The notes under the pieces were generated by a model. That model worked only from the letters and a program-made list of their open reading frames with translations. It searched no databases and was not told the DNA's origin. Source: CAWEFA01 sp963808135 (lineage in GTDB: Bacteria > Bacteroidota > Bacteroidia > Bacteroidales > DTGW01). From it: 64,000 nucleotides of DNA. Shown piece by piece: positions 48,536 to 58,393 of this stretch. Each line of letters starts with the position of its first letter. The first letter of the stretch is position 1. The stretch spans positions 79,107 to 143,106 of the forward strand of contig CAWEFA010000027.1 in the NCBI GenBank assembly GCA_963808135.1, given 5' to 3'. The position numbers and the translations under genes are program-made.

Positions 48536-49162
48536 ATGGTAAATTATTATTTGCAAAATAAGAACCTCTTAATCTTTTATTTACTTATTGTTTTATTGGG
48601 TACATTAACAGGCCCGTTGGCATATATTGTAATCCCACTTTTATTTATTTATCATTTTGGGAAACAGAATATATTCTATATTTTTTTTGGTGTATTTTTC
48701 ATCCTTCTTCTTTCCGATAGCCGACAATCTTTTTTTCATTTTGCAATTAACATTAAGCCTTATTTAGTAGTTTTGGTATTTTTATTTTATTTGTTGGGTT
48801 CTAATAAATTAAGTTTTTTTTATCTTAAACCGTTTATCCCATTTTTTGGTATTGCTGCATTTAGCATATTATACAGCCCTGATATAAATACTTCCATCCT
48901 TAAAACTTCTTCTTACTTTATTATGCTTTTTATAATTCCGTCTTTGCTTACTATCTTGTTGCGCCAGAATAAAGAATATATTATCAAAGGAATCGTATAT
49001 TTTAATTTACTGATTATAGCTATTGGGATTGTTCTTTATTTTATAGCGCCGGGAATTGTAATATTTAAAGGGGACAGGTATTCGGCCCGAAATGAAAACC
49101 CATTTCATCCTGATAACCCACGGGGATCCACGCTCCGATGGCGGCCCGGAAGGCGGCAATGA
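48536..49162 (+). CDS. O-antigen ligase/Wzy-like polymerase, truncated at a chimeric junction
   Basis: The first 180 or so codons encode six or seven hydrophobic helices (LLIFYLLIVLLGTLTGPLAY, YLVVLVFLFYLLG, IIAIGIVLYFIAPG) and reach IFKGDRYS. That is just before the place where ligases and polymerases usually have a G-x-x-NPN motif and their large periplasmic loop. From about 49,085 base composition changes abruptly and the rest of the frame (GSTLRWRPGRRQ) is not membrane protein. The true gene should be around 400 codons. It is the only ligase/polymerase candidate in the locus. Confidence 0.8.
   Translation: MVNYYLQNKNLLIFYLLIVLLGTLTGPLAYIVIPLLFIYHFGKQNIFYIFFGVFFILLLSDSRQSFFHFAINIKPYLVVLVFLFYLLGSNKLSFFYLKPFIPFFGIAAFSILYSPDINTSILKTSSYFIMLFIIPSLLTILLRQNKEYIIKGIVYFNLLIIAIGIVLYFIAPGIVIFKGDRYSARNENPFHPDNPRGSTLRWRPGRRQ
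49060..49140. other. Abrupt composition change: probable assembly or cloning junction
   Basis: Left of this point DNA is AT-rich with Bacteroidetes-type genes; right of it is GC-rich for the remaining 15 kb. The switch happens inside the ligase/polymerase gene with no transposase, integrase or tRNA at the border. A GGATCC lies at 49,124-49,129. The exact base cannot be fixed by eye. Confidence 0.75.
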
Positions 49163-49651
49163 TTGACCGTAGATCACGATGCCGAATCCGGTGCGCGGGT
49201 TTGTTTCTATGATGTGGCATGGTCGAATTAACCCCGCTGGCGATGTGGGCGCAATGGGGTGTTCTCCCAAAGTGGTGGCCGCCGGCAATGGCTGGCACGC
49301 CGCAACGGAGCGCGAGGACGTCGACTCGCAGCGGCACGCCAGATCGGACGCCGTGGATGATTTCAAGCGATTCGGTCTGGCCACCGGCTGCGGGCCGAAC
49401 CTCGGCCTGGCATTGGGACAATCCGCTCGTCGGCAAATGGTGGCCCTGACGCAGTCCGTGGCCAGATTCAGCTTCAATTCCGCACTCCGCATTCCGAAAT
49501 CATCGTCTGACCGGCACGCCGCAAGGAGTTGGGGAATGGCGGGGCAACGAATCCTGGTGCCAAAGTTCAATTCACTGACTTTTTCTCGCTGATTTTATCG
49601 GCTCGGTATATTCTGGCAAGGGATGCGGCGCGCGGGTTTGCAGCTCATTGA
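49141..49651. other. GC-rich stretch without a recognisable gene
   Basis: Both strands contain long open frames, as expected in GC-rich DNA, but none has protein-like composition or a motif I recognise. It may be degraded coding sequence linked to the transposase relic that follows. Confidence 0.4.
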
Positions 49652-49825
49652 AGCTTGTGGCAGGAAGGGTTTGGCACGTTTAGCATCGGCGTGTCAGGCG
49701 TAGAAGATATGATTCATTATATTCAGACGCAGGAGGAACATCACCGGAAGAAAAGTTTCCGCGAGGAGTTGGAAGTTTTTCTCAAGAAGCACGGATATGA
49801 CTACAAGGCGGAGATGTTGGATTGA
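49652..49825 (+). pseudogene. C-terminal relic of a Y1 (REP-associated) transposase
   Basis: Fifty-seven codons read SLWQEGFGTFSIGVSGVEDM, then YIQTQEEHHRKKSFREELEV and FLKKHGYDYKAEMLD before a stop. This is the C-terminal part of IS200-like REP-associated tyrosine transposases (WQ-GYG-FS, YI--QEEHHRK-SF--EL). A stop precedes it in frame and the catalytic HUH region is absent, so it is a dead fragment. Such genes mobilise REP palindromes, and hairpins of that kind follow immediately. Confidence 0.8.
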
Positions 49826-49834
49826 AGTTCTTTC

Positions 49835-49888
49835 GTCCCTTTGGGACTTAATGATATGTTGATGACGTTTAACCCTGCCATAAATGGC
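49835..49888. repeat. Two REP-like hairpins beside the transposase relic
   Basis: GTCCC-TTT-GGGAC at 49,835-49,847 and GCCAT-AA-ATGGC at 49,877-49,888 form two small perfect hairpins within 54 bases, directly after the transposase stop. This is the usual arrangement of REP elements next to REP-associated transposase genes. Confidence 0.55.
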
Positions 49889-50124
49889 TGGGCTATTTTC
49901 AACGAAGTCAGCCTCACCGCCGGCCGCGTCATGGCCAAACGCCGAGCGAGGTTTGCGGCCTGCCGGAAAGCAAACCGCTCTGGCGCGCGGGACGCGGCTT
50001 CGTCGTCCGCGACCTGCCGTGAACGGTTGTCCCCTGCCGCTGGCCGCAAACCAGCAAACCAGCATTGACAGAATCAGACTTGGAAACTACATAATCTCCC
50101 GGTCAAGCTCAAAGAGGGCGCGTC

Positions 50125-52811
50125 ATGAATCATTTTGGCAACGTCAGCAACGAACAGGGCGGAGTGAAAACACCTTTCCCATGCGGTCGCTCGGTTGTGG
50201 ACTTTCTTCGTGAAATCGTCCGGGCGCAGCCCAATTTGCCGGCCGTCAAAGATGCTGGCCGGACCATGACGCATGAGGAGCTGGACTTGAGATCGAATCT
50301 CGTGGCCGATCGCCTCAAGCGGTGCGGGCTTCATTTGGAAGAGCCGGTCGCCATATTGATTCCTGCGTCGGGCGAATATGTCGTGGCGATGCTTGGCATC
50401 CTCAAGGCGGGCGGCGCTTATGTGCCACTGGATCCAAACGTGCCGGTTCGGCGGCTGGAATTTTTGCTGCAAGACAGCGGCAGCCGGTTCGCCTTGACCG
50501 ATGCGGCGGGCACCAAACGGATCGGCGGATGGTCAGGCACGACCTTGGATCTGGCGGCCATCATCGGCCAGCCCGGCCCGGAGGCTCACAAAATTTCCGG
50601 CGTTCCTTCCGACCCCAATCGCCGGGCATACATCATCTATACCTCGGGTTCGACCGGGCAGCCCAAGGGCGTGGAGATTGAACATCATTCGCTGACGAAC
50701 CTCGTCTGTGCCTATCACGAAAGATTTAATCTGAGCGCGCGAGATCGCTCCACGCTGTTTGCCAATGTCGCTTTTGACGCCTCGGTGGCGGATGTCTGGC
50801 CGACGCTTTGCGCCAGCGGCTGTCTGGTCGTCCCACCCAGGGAACTGATCCAGCATCCGGACTGTTTGATCGCCTGGCTGGCGGACGAGGAAATCACTTG
50901 GACGTTTGTGCCGACCGGCCTGGCGGAAATTTTGTTTGACCGCGTGTGGCCGGCGCAGGTGGCACTGCGCTTTCTGATGACCGGTGGCGACCGGCTGCGG
51001 GTCCGCCCGCCGCAAAATTTGCCCTTCACCGTGCTGAATGCCTATGGCCCGACTGAAAACACGGTGATCAGCACCTGGTCAGTGCTCAAAGCACAAAATG
51101 ACAATTCGCAATTGCCTGCCATCGGCCGCCCCATTGCCAACGTGCAAACCTTTGTGCTGGACGAACACGGCCAACCCGTTGCCGATGGTGTGGCCGGCGA
51201 GCTTTATCTGGGTGGTGAACAGGTTGCGCGCGGCTATCTTGGCCAACCCGCGCTGAGACCGCAGAACGCTTTGTCTCCAATCCATTCACCGGATTGCCGG
51301 AGGCCCGGATGTATCGCACCGGCGACTGGGTGCGCTGGCTGCCGGACGGCGAACTGGATTTCCTCGGACGGCACGATGACCAGGTGCAGATTCGCGGCTG
51401 CCGCGTGGAGCTGGGTGAAATTGAAGCCGCCCTGCTCGCGCATCCGGCCGTGCGTCAAGCCTGCTGCCAGCCGCGATCGGAAAACGGCCTGGCGACCGAT
51501 GTCGTGGCCCACATCGTTCCGGCACTGGATGCCGGCGATTTCTCCGGTGAGTTACGGTCGCATCTCGGCGCCCGTCTGCCCGCTTACATGCTGCCTTCAC
51601 AGTTTGTGTTCCATGCGCGGCTTCCCCTCACGCCGAGCGGAAAAGTGGACCGGACGGCTTTGGCAAACTCGGCGGCAAAAAAAAATACGCGGGCGCAACC
51701 GGATGCGAATGAAGACGGACTGGAAACCGCCTTGTCTCGGCTCTGGCATTCGCTGCTGCCGGCGGCGGCCAGTTCCTCCGAGGACGCCACGTTCGCCAAC
51801 CTCGGCGGAGACTCGCTGCTGGCGGTGAAACTCATGCTCGGCGTGGAGGAGATCACCGGCCAGCGGCTGGAAATCTCCAGCTTTCTGATCCAGCCAACTT
51901 TTCCCGGTTTGTGCCAGGCGGTGAAAACGCGCATGTCACAAACTGGATTTGAGCCGGTGCTGGCGCTCCGCAAGCAGGGCCATCGTCCGCCGTTGTTCTG
52001 CTTATATACCTACGAAGGCGACATTGACATTTATTTTAATCTGGCGGAGGCGTTGGGCGATGACCAGCCGGTCTTCGGCATCCGCTCCCCCGCGCTCGAA
52101 GACCTTGCCCGCTTGCCACATTCAATGGAAGCGGCGGCGGTGGAAATTGTGGGCTGCATTCGCAAAGTCCAACCCAAAGGCGTCCCCGCTCTGGTTGGAT
52201 ATTCGTGGGCCGGCTTGCTCGCTTTCGAAGTGGCGCGCCAATTGGCACAGCAGGAGGGAATTTCCTGCTTTACGGCATTGGTCGGAGCGGATGCGCCGAT
52301 CGGGCCGCCGAATTTTGCCTTGCGCCTCATGCACTTCGTCAGGACTTTGCCGCCTTGGTTTTGGCACTTGATCACGGATCGCGAGAACCGCTGGCAACGC
52401 CTTTCGCGCTGGCGGAAAATGGCCCGCAGGAACAGGCAAAACCTCGCGGAAGCCCATCTGCCAATGACTAACTGGGTTTCAACGCCCATCTCGCGTCACC
52501 TGGTTGCGCTCATGGCCAAATACCATCCCCGGCCAAGATCCGCCGTGGCCGTTGATTTGTTCCGCGAACGTGCCTCTTACCAGCCCCAGCCTCATCCGCT
52601 GTATGCCTGGCAAACCAGCTACCTGCCGGATGGCGGCTGGAACCGCTGGACAAACAAACCAGCCCGCGTTCACTGGTTGGAAGGCAACCACCGGACGATT
52701 TTCAAACCGCCGGCCGTTTCCAGCCTGGCGCAGTCCATCCGCCAGGCAATGGATCACCGCCTGAAATGGATCCCGGTTGAAAAATGTGGCGCTGGTGGAC
52801 AAGCTGAATGA
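50125..52811 (+). CDS. Single-module NRPS-like protein: adenylation, carrier and thioesterase (frameshifted)
   Basis: The first frame holds most of an adenylation domain: RTMTHEELDLRSNLVADRL, AYVPLDPNVPVRRLEFLL, YIIYTSGSTGQPKGVEIEHH, FDASVADVW and NAYGPTENTVIS. It breaks near 51,257. The next frame gives AERFVSNPF, MYRTGDWVRW, QIRGCRVELGEIE and LTPSGKVDRTAL. A carrier domain (ANLGGDSLLAVKLM) and a thioesterase (LVGYSWAGLLAFEVARQL) follow. There is no condensation domain. Such A-T-TE proteins activate one amino or aryl acid and release it hydrolytically or as a simple condensate. About 895 residues if the frameshift is repaired. No other biosynthetic genes lie nearby. Confidence 0.85.
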
Positions 52812-52836
52812 GTTGATCGCCACGCTGAAATCCTGA
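52785..52836 (+). pseudogene. Possible C-terminal fragment of another gene (sulfatase-like tail)
   Basis: A second frame overlapping the end of the thioesterase reads NVALVDKLNELIATLKS and stops at 52,836. This resembles the final helix of sulfatase-type proteins rather than a thioesterase end. A GGATCC lies at 52,768-52,773 just before it. The fragment is too short for firm assignment. Confidence 0.25.
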
Positions 52837-52888
52837 CGGTCGGGCGCGGCTGGCGCGGGCCACCATTGTTCTTCCACGGTCAACCAGC

Positions 52889-52917
52889 CGGACGAAAGGA
52901 ATCGTCCGGCCGCGTTT
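52889..52917 (+). terminator. Stem-loop terminator candidate
   Basis: CCGGACGA and TCGTCCGG form a perfect 8-bp GC-rich stem with a 6-base loop (52,889-52,910), followed by CCGCGTTTTA. It sits between the NRPS-like gene and the acetyl-CoA synthetase gene. The T run is short, so termination efficiency is uncertain. Confidence 0.5.
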
Positions 52918-53006
52918 TATTTGCCGGCGTTGATTTTATTCCACGCGGCGAATTGACACGCGCCGGCATTTTTGCGGAAATAAACAAAATCCATTTATCA
53001 CCTCAG

Positions 53007-54981
53007 ATGCCGAACCAAACTATTTCCACCGAATCGCTGCAACAGGCCGGCCGCACCTTCCCGCCAGCGCCGGCCAGCCGTCCAGCACGCGCACCTCAAC
53101 CTCACGCAGTTCAACGCCCTATATGAGCGATCCCTCCGCGAGCCGGAAAAGTTCTGGCTGGAGCAGGCGCACACGCTGGAATGGTTCAAGCAGCCCAAGC
53201 ACGCGCTAAAATATACTTGGGACACGAACGCGCGGAAGATCGAGCACACCTGGTTTGAAGACGGCCAGCTCAATCTCACCGTCAACTGCCTGGATCGCCA
53301 CCTCAAAACGCGCGGCAACCAGACCGCCATCATCTGGCAGGGTGAGCCGGAAGAGGACGTGAAGCGCATCACCTACGCGGAACTGCACGCGGAGGTCTGC
53401 AAATTCGCGAACGTCCTGAAATCGCTCGGCATCCAAAAAGGCGACCGCGTGGCGATTTACATGCCGATGATTCCCGAAGCCGCCGTCGCGATGCTTGGCT
53501 GTGCGCGCATCGGCGCGATTCATTCGGTGGTCTTCGGCGGCTTCAGCTCGGACGCGCTGGCCGGGCGCATCAACGATTCCGAATGCAAGCTGCTCATCAC
53601 CGCCAACGTCTCGCTGCGGGCGGGCAAACACATTCAGCTCAAGGAACTCGCCGACGCGGCGTTGAAACATACGCCAAGCATCCAGCACGTCATCGTGGTC
53701 AAGCGCACGGACGAACCGTGCAACATCGTTCCCGTCCGCGACGTGTGGTATCACGACTTGATGGCGAAGGCGTCGGCGGAATGTCCGGCGGAAAAACTGA
53801 ACGCGGAGGATTATCTGTTCATCCTCTACACGAGCGGCTCGACCGGCAAACCGAAAGGCGTCGTCCATAGCACTGCCGGTTATCTGCTCTGGAGCGCGCT
53901 CACGCACAAATACGTTTTCGACATCCACGAGGGCGACGTTTATTTCTGCACCGCCGACATCGGCTGGGTGACGGGTCACAGCTACGTCATTTACGGCCCG
54001 CTTTGCAACGGCGGCACCACGCTGATGTTCGAGGGCGTGCCCACTTATCCCGACGCCGGACGCTTCTGGAAAATTGTCGAGAAGTTCAAGGTGAATTCCT
54101 TTTACACCGCGCCCACCGCGATTCGCGCACTCATCCGGCTCGGCGATGAATGGCCGGCGAAATATGATCTCAGCTCGTTGCGCGTCCTCGGCACCGTCGG
54201 CGAACCGATCAATCCCGAGGCGTGGTTGTGGTATTACAAGCACATCGGCGGCGAGCGCTGCCCCATCGTGGATACCTGGTGGCAGACCGAGACCGGCGGA
54301 CATCTCATCACCGCCCTGCCCGGCGCGCACACGCTCAAACCCGGCAGCGCCAGCCGCGCTTTCTTCGGCGTGGAGCCGGTGGTCTTGCGCGACGATGGCA
54401 CCGAATGCAAGCTGAACGAGGGCGGCAAGCTCTGCATCAAAAAACCGTGGCCCGGCATCATGCGCACGACGTGGGGCGACCATCATCGCTTCGTGAACAC
54501 CTATTTCTCGACGTTCAAGGACATGTATTTCACCGGTGACGGCTGCCGCGTGGATGCCGATGGTGATTACTGGCTGCTCGGCCGCGTAGATGACGTGGTG
54601 AACGTCTCCGGCCATCGCATCGGCACGGCGGAAGTGGAGAGCGCGCTGGTGAGCCACGCCAAAGTCGCCGAAGCCGCCGTCGCGCCCATGCCGCACGACA
54701 TCAAAGGCCAGGCGCTCTATGCCTTCGTGACGCTCAAGGACGGCATTGCCGAGAGCGAAGAATTGAAGAAGGAACTCGCCGCGCATGTGCGCATGGAAAT
54801 CGGCGCGATTGCCGTGCCCGATAAAATCCAGTTTGCGCCCGGCCTGCCCAAGACTCGCTCCGGCAAAATCATGCGCCGCATCCTCCGCAAGATCGCCGAG
54901 AACCAGACCGACCAGATCGGTGACATCACCACCCTCGCCGATCCCGGTGTGGTGGATGCGCTGGTGAAGGGGAAGCAGTGA
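53007..54981 (+). CDS. acs: Acetyl-CoA synthetase (frameshifted near N-terminus)
   Basis: Acs converts acetate, ATP and CoA to acetyl-CoA through acetyl-AMP. The main frame carries FNALYERSLREPEKFWLEQA, SVVFGGFSSDALAGRINDSE, FILYTSGSTGKPKGVVHSTA (phosphate loop), YFCTADIGWVTGHSYVIYGP, DTWWQTETGGH, YFTGDGCRVDADGDYWLLGR and the acetylation-site segment LPKTRSGKIMRRILR. The likely start is ATG 53,007 (MPNQTISTESLQQAGRTFPP), but that frame stops at 53,123. One extra base near 53,085 explains the break, since the total length is 3n+1. Full length would be about 658 residues, normal for Acs. Confidence 0.95.
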
Positions 54982-55050
54982 TTTGCAAGAAGAACGCGCC
55001 GCATCATTGCACCGTTTGACTTGTCCATCGCTGGTGTTTGCTGCTCACCA

Positions 55051-58000
55051 CTAAAATGGATGGCCAAGGTTCCTGGTCATGGAGTTGAACATATAGTTCC
55101 CAGAGCCAACTTGGAAAACCACCTGGTCGTTTTCCTGCCGCAGAAATTTAATTCCTTCCGCCTGTGCCACCGGTTGCCCGCTTTCGGTGACGGATTTGAC
55201 ATCTTTCGCCGGCAGGTAAACCGTGGCCGTGGTGTTCGCCGGAATGGTGACGCGCAGATTAAATTGCCCGGCAGATTGGCGCCATTCGCTGCTAATGTGT
55301 CCGTGGATGGAATCATAACCATCCTTGACCCAGGTGAGGCCGCCGATCACTTCCGGCTTGATGATGGTCTTTTTGAAACCGGGAGCTTCGGGATCGGGAC
55401 GGATGCCGCCCAGGTATTCGTGCAACCAGATGTTGAGATCGCCAATGAGCATGACGATGTTGTGGGAATTCATCCCGGCATCGGCGGTGTCGCCATTCCA
55501 CAGCTCCCACATGGTGGTGGCCCCTTTTGAAATCATGTAGCCCCAGCTGGGATAGGTCGTCTGCGTTGCGATCTTGTAGGCGAGGTCAGGGCGGCCATTG
55601 TCCGACAACACCCGCATCAAATAATGCCCGCCGATCAAGCCGGTTCCGATGTGATTGTCCCTTTCAACCGTGATCTTCCCGACGAGGCGGGCGAGCACGT
55701 TGGTTTTATATTCCGCCGGCACCAGCCCAAACGCGAGCGGCAGGACGCAGGCGGTCTGCGTGCCGTTGTCATAATAGCCGAGTTCTGCATGGTAGAAGCG
55801 GCGGTTGAACGCATCTTTTATCTGACTGGCGAGCGCGTCAAAATGCTCGGCATCCTCGGTTTTGCCCAGCAGCCGCGCCGACCGCGCCATCAGGCGCAAA
55901 TCATGGTAGAAAATTGCCGTGCTCATTAACATCCCGCTCGTGGTCAACTCGGGGTCGCTGGAATTTATCACCGTCATTTCTGCCGGAGATTTGGGCGGAA
56001 AGCACCAGTCGCCGTAAGTGTTTCTTGGCATCAGGCCGTCCTTCATGAAGCCGGCCATGTGCTCGGTCCATCGCTTCATCGAATCATAGTGCTGCTGAAG
56101 AATCCCCAGATCATCGTATTGATCGTAAAGCATGTGCGGGGTGATGATATAGGTGCTGGCCCAGACCGTGCCGTCCTGGTAGAGCTGCCAATAGGCCGGA
56201 GACACGTCCGGCACGCTGCCGTCGAAATGCTGATCGTCCTGCATGTCGGTCAGCCACTGGGCATACAGCGGCGCGATGTTAAACAGGTAGGTCTCGCCTT
56301 TGGCCACTTCCTGCCGGTCGCCCATCCACCCCTGGCGCTCGTCGCGGGGAAGGTCTGTGGGCATGCTGCGGTAGTTGTCGCAGGTGGTCCAATAGATGTT
56401 ATGGTAAATCTGGTTGAGCAAGGGATTGGAACAGGCGAACTCGCCGGCTTTGGGCACGGCATCATAAACTACTTTCCCTTCAATCGCGTCCAATTCCGGC
56501 TTGCCGGGAAAACCAGTGACCTCCACAAACCGAAACCCATGATAGGTGAAGCGCGGTTCATAAACTTCGCCGCGTTTTCCGTTCAGCGTATAAATGTCTT
56601 CGGCTTTCGCGCTGCGGAGATTGTCGGTATAAATCATGCCGTCCGGCTGGAGCGTTTCCGCATGGCGGAGTTTTACGACCGTGCCCGGCGGCCCGCTGAC
56701 TTTCAACCGGCACCAGCCCGCCATGTTTTGGCCCATGTCAAAAACATAAACGCCCGGCTTGGGGTTGGTGATGGCAACGGGATGAAGCGTATCCATGACG
56801 CGCATTGGTTCGCTGATTTGCGCCGATAAAACCGGCGCGGCCGGTTTCACCAACTGCGCCGGCAGCCAGTTGGCATCGTCAAATTTTGGCTGGCACCAGC
56901 CGGGCATGTTCCATCCGCGCATCATACTCCTCACCGTCATACTCATTGTTGGCGCGAATCGGACCGCCGGTGGTCAGCTTCCAATGCTCGTCGCTGACAA
57001 TGTGCGCCGTGGTGCCATCGGTGTATTCGAGGTTCAATTGCAGCAGAAGCTTCGGATAACCGAAGGCTTCCGTCCCGATCGGCACACTCGCACGAGGCGC
57101 GAAAAAACGTCCGTTGCCGAGAATGACGCCCATGGCATTATTGCCTCGCTTGAGTTGATCGGTCACGTCAAAAGTCAGGTAGAACGCGCGTTTGTTATAC
57201 TCCGAGAGCGCAGGGGACAGCACATCATCACTTATTTTCCGGCCATTCAGATATAACTCAAAAAGTCCCAGACCGCAGACATAAGCCGTGGCCCGCCGCA
57301 CTTTTTTTCCCACGGAAAATTCACGTCTCAAGTAACGCGCGGGCAGCCGCCGGTCTTCGTTTCCGATAATTCCCCAAGGCGGCATCCCATATTCTCCGAG
57401 CGGCTTGGCCATCGCCCAGGTGGCGTCGTTAAATGCCACCGCCTTCCAGCCTTCCTCAGAATTGGTTGCCGACTTCCAGCTTTCATCCGTGGTCAGCGCC
57501 AGCGCATTGCCTGATTCAAAATCAATCTTCAGTCTGCCGATCAATCCTGCGGGGGTCGGGCCGTCGCCCACGTTGCGCGCTTCCACCGCCAAAACATTTT
57601 TCCCCGGCTTCAACAAAGCACCGATCGCAAGCTTTCCCGGCACTTTCCAATTGTCGCTGTTGCCAGCTTCCTGACCGTTCACAAATAGGTGAAACTCATT
57701 GTCTGCGGTCATGGCGATGGTCGCCGCGCGAACGGCTTGACTGGCCGGCAATTCAAAATCGCGGCGGAAATAACGTGTGCCAACCGGCGCGCTGGCCGCC
57801 GGATTTCCCTCGGGAAACCAAATCCATTTCGCACCGCTGAATTCGTTGGTGCTTTCGCCTTGATCCAATCCGATCCATTTTCCCTGCCAGTCCGCCGGTG
57901 CCATGAGTCCCATGCTCCACATCGCGGGCGCGCTCCAGGCCGATGCCCGGTCTTGCCTGTCCCAAACCCGGACTTTCCAGAAACATTCCTGGCCCGACGC

Positions 58001-58335
58001 GAGCGGTTTGCCGGCATAAGCAACATTGACGGTTTCATCACCCGCAACCCGGCCGCTGTCCCAGAGATCGCCGGCATTATTGGGCGAGCCGTTCCGCGCT
58101 GCGAGGCGACCAGAATTTGGCAGGCGCCCTGCCCTTGATTGCGTTCGTCTGATTGCAACTGCCAGCTTAAGCGCGGCTGGGCCACATCAATGCCCAACGG
58201 CTTGAAGCGATATTCACATTGCAAATTTACCGGCATGGTTGAACCCGCCAGCGGCAGAATGCCAGCAAGCATCAATACGACGGCGATCAGCAGCGGCAGC
58301 GGCAGATGATTTTTCAAAAGGTTCTTGGAGTTCAT
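55051..58335 (-). CDS. Secreted GH78 alpha-L-rhamnosidase (two frameshifts)
   Basis: Three consecutive frames make one protein of about 1,095 residues. The start (58,335) has a signal peptide (LLIAVVLMLAGILPLAGS) and the GH78 opening PLGIDVAQPRLSWQLQSDER. A shift near 58,090 leads to NNAGDLWDSGRVAGDETV and then ADWQGKWIGLDQ. A second near 56,925 joins YDGEEYDARM to RGWNMPGWCQPKFDDANW. The catalytic domain shows FVEVTGFPG, DLPRDERQGWMGDRQ (general acid region), TMWELWNGDTADAGMNSHN and the beta-sandwich tail. GH78 enzymes release terminal L-rhamnose from plant or algal polysaccharides. An AraC regulator and a microcompartment shell gene are next upstream. Confidence 0.93.
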
Positions 58336-58393
58336 GAATCAGTTTCAGGGTTCTCAAATAATGCCGGCAAACACATGTTTGTCCGGCCCATGG

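Noticed and set aside
49007..49570. 187-codon minus-strand frame spanning the junction
   Set aside because: It crosses the composition break and has Arg/Pro-rich, non-protein-like sequence; no motif was found.
53206..54786. 526-codon open frame on the minus strand
   Set aside because: It lies entirely opposite acetyl-CoA synthetase, whose motifs are unmistakable; the antisense frame is a by-product of GC-rich codon use.
55021..56829. Several plus-strand frames of 100-256 codons
   Set aside because: All are shadows of the minus-strand rhamnosidase.
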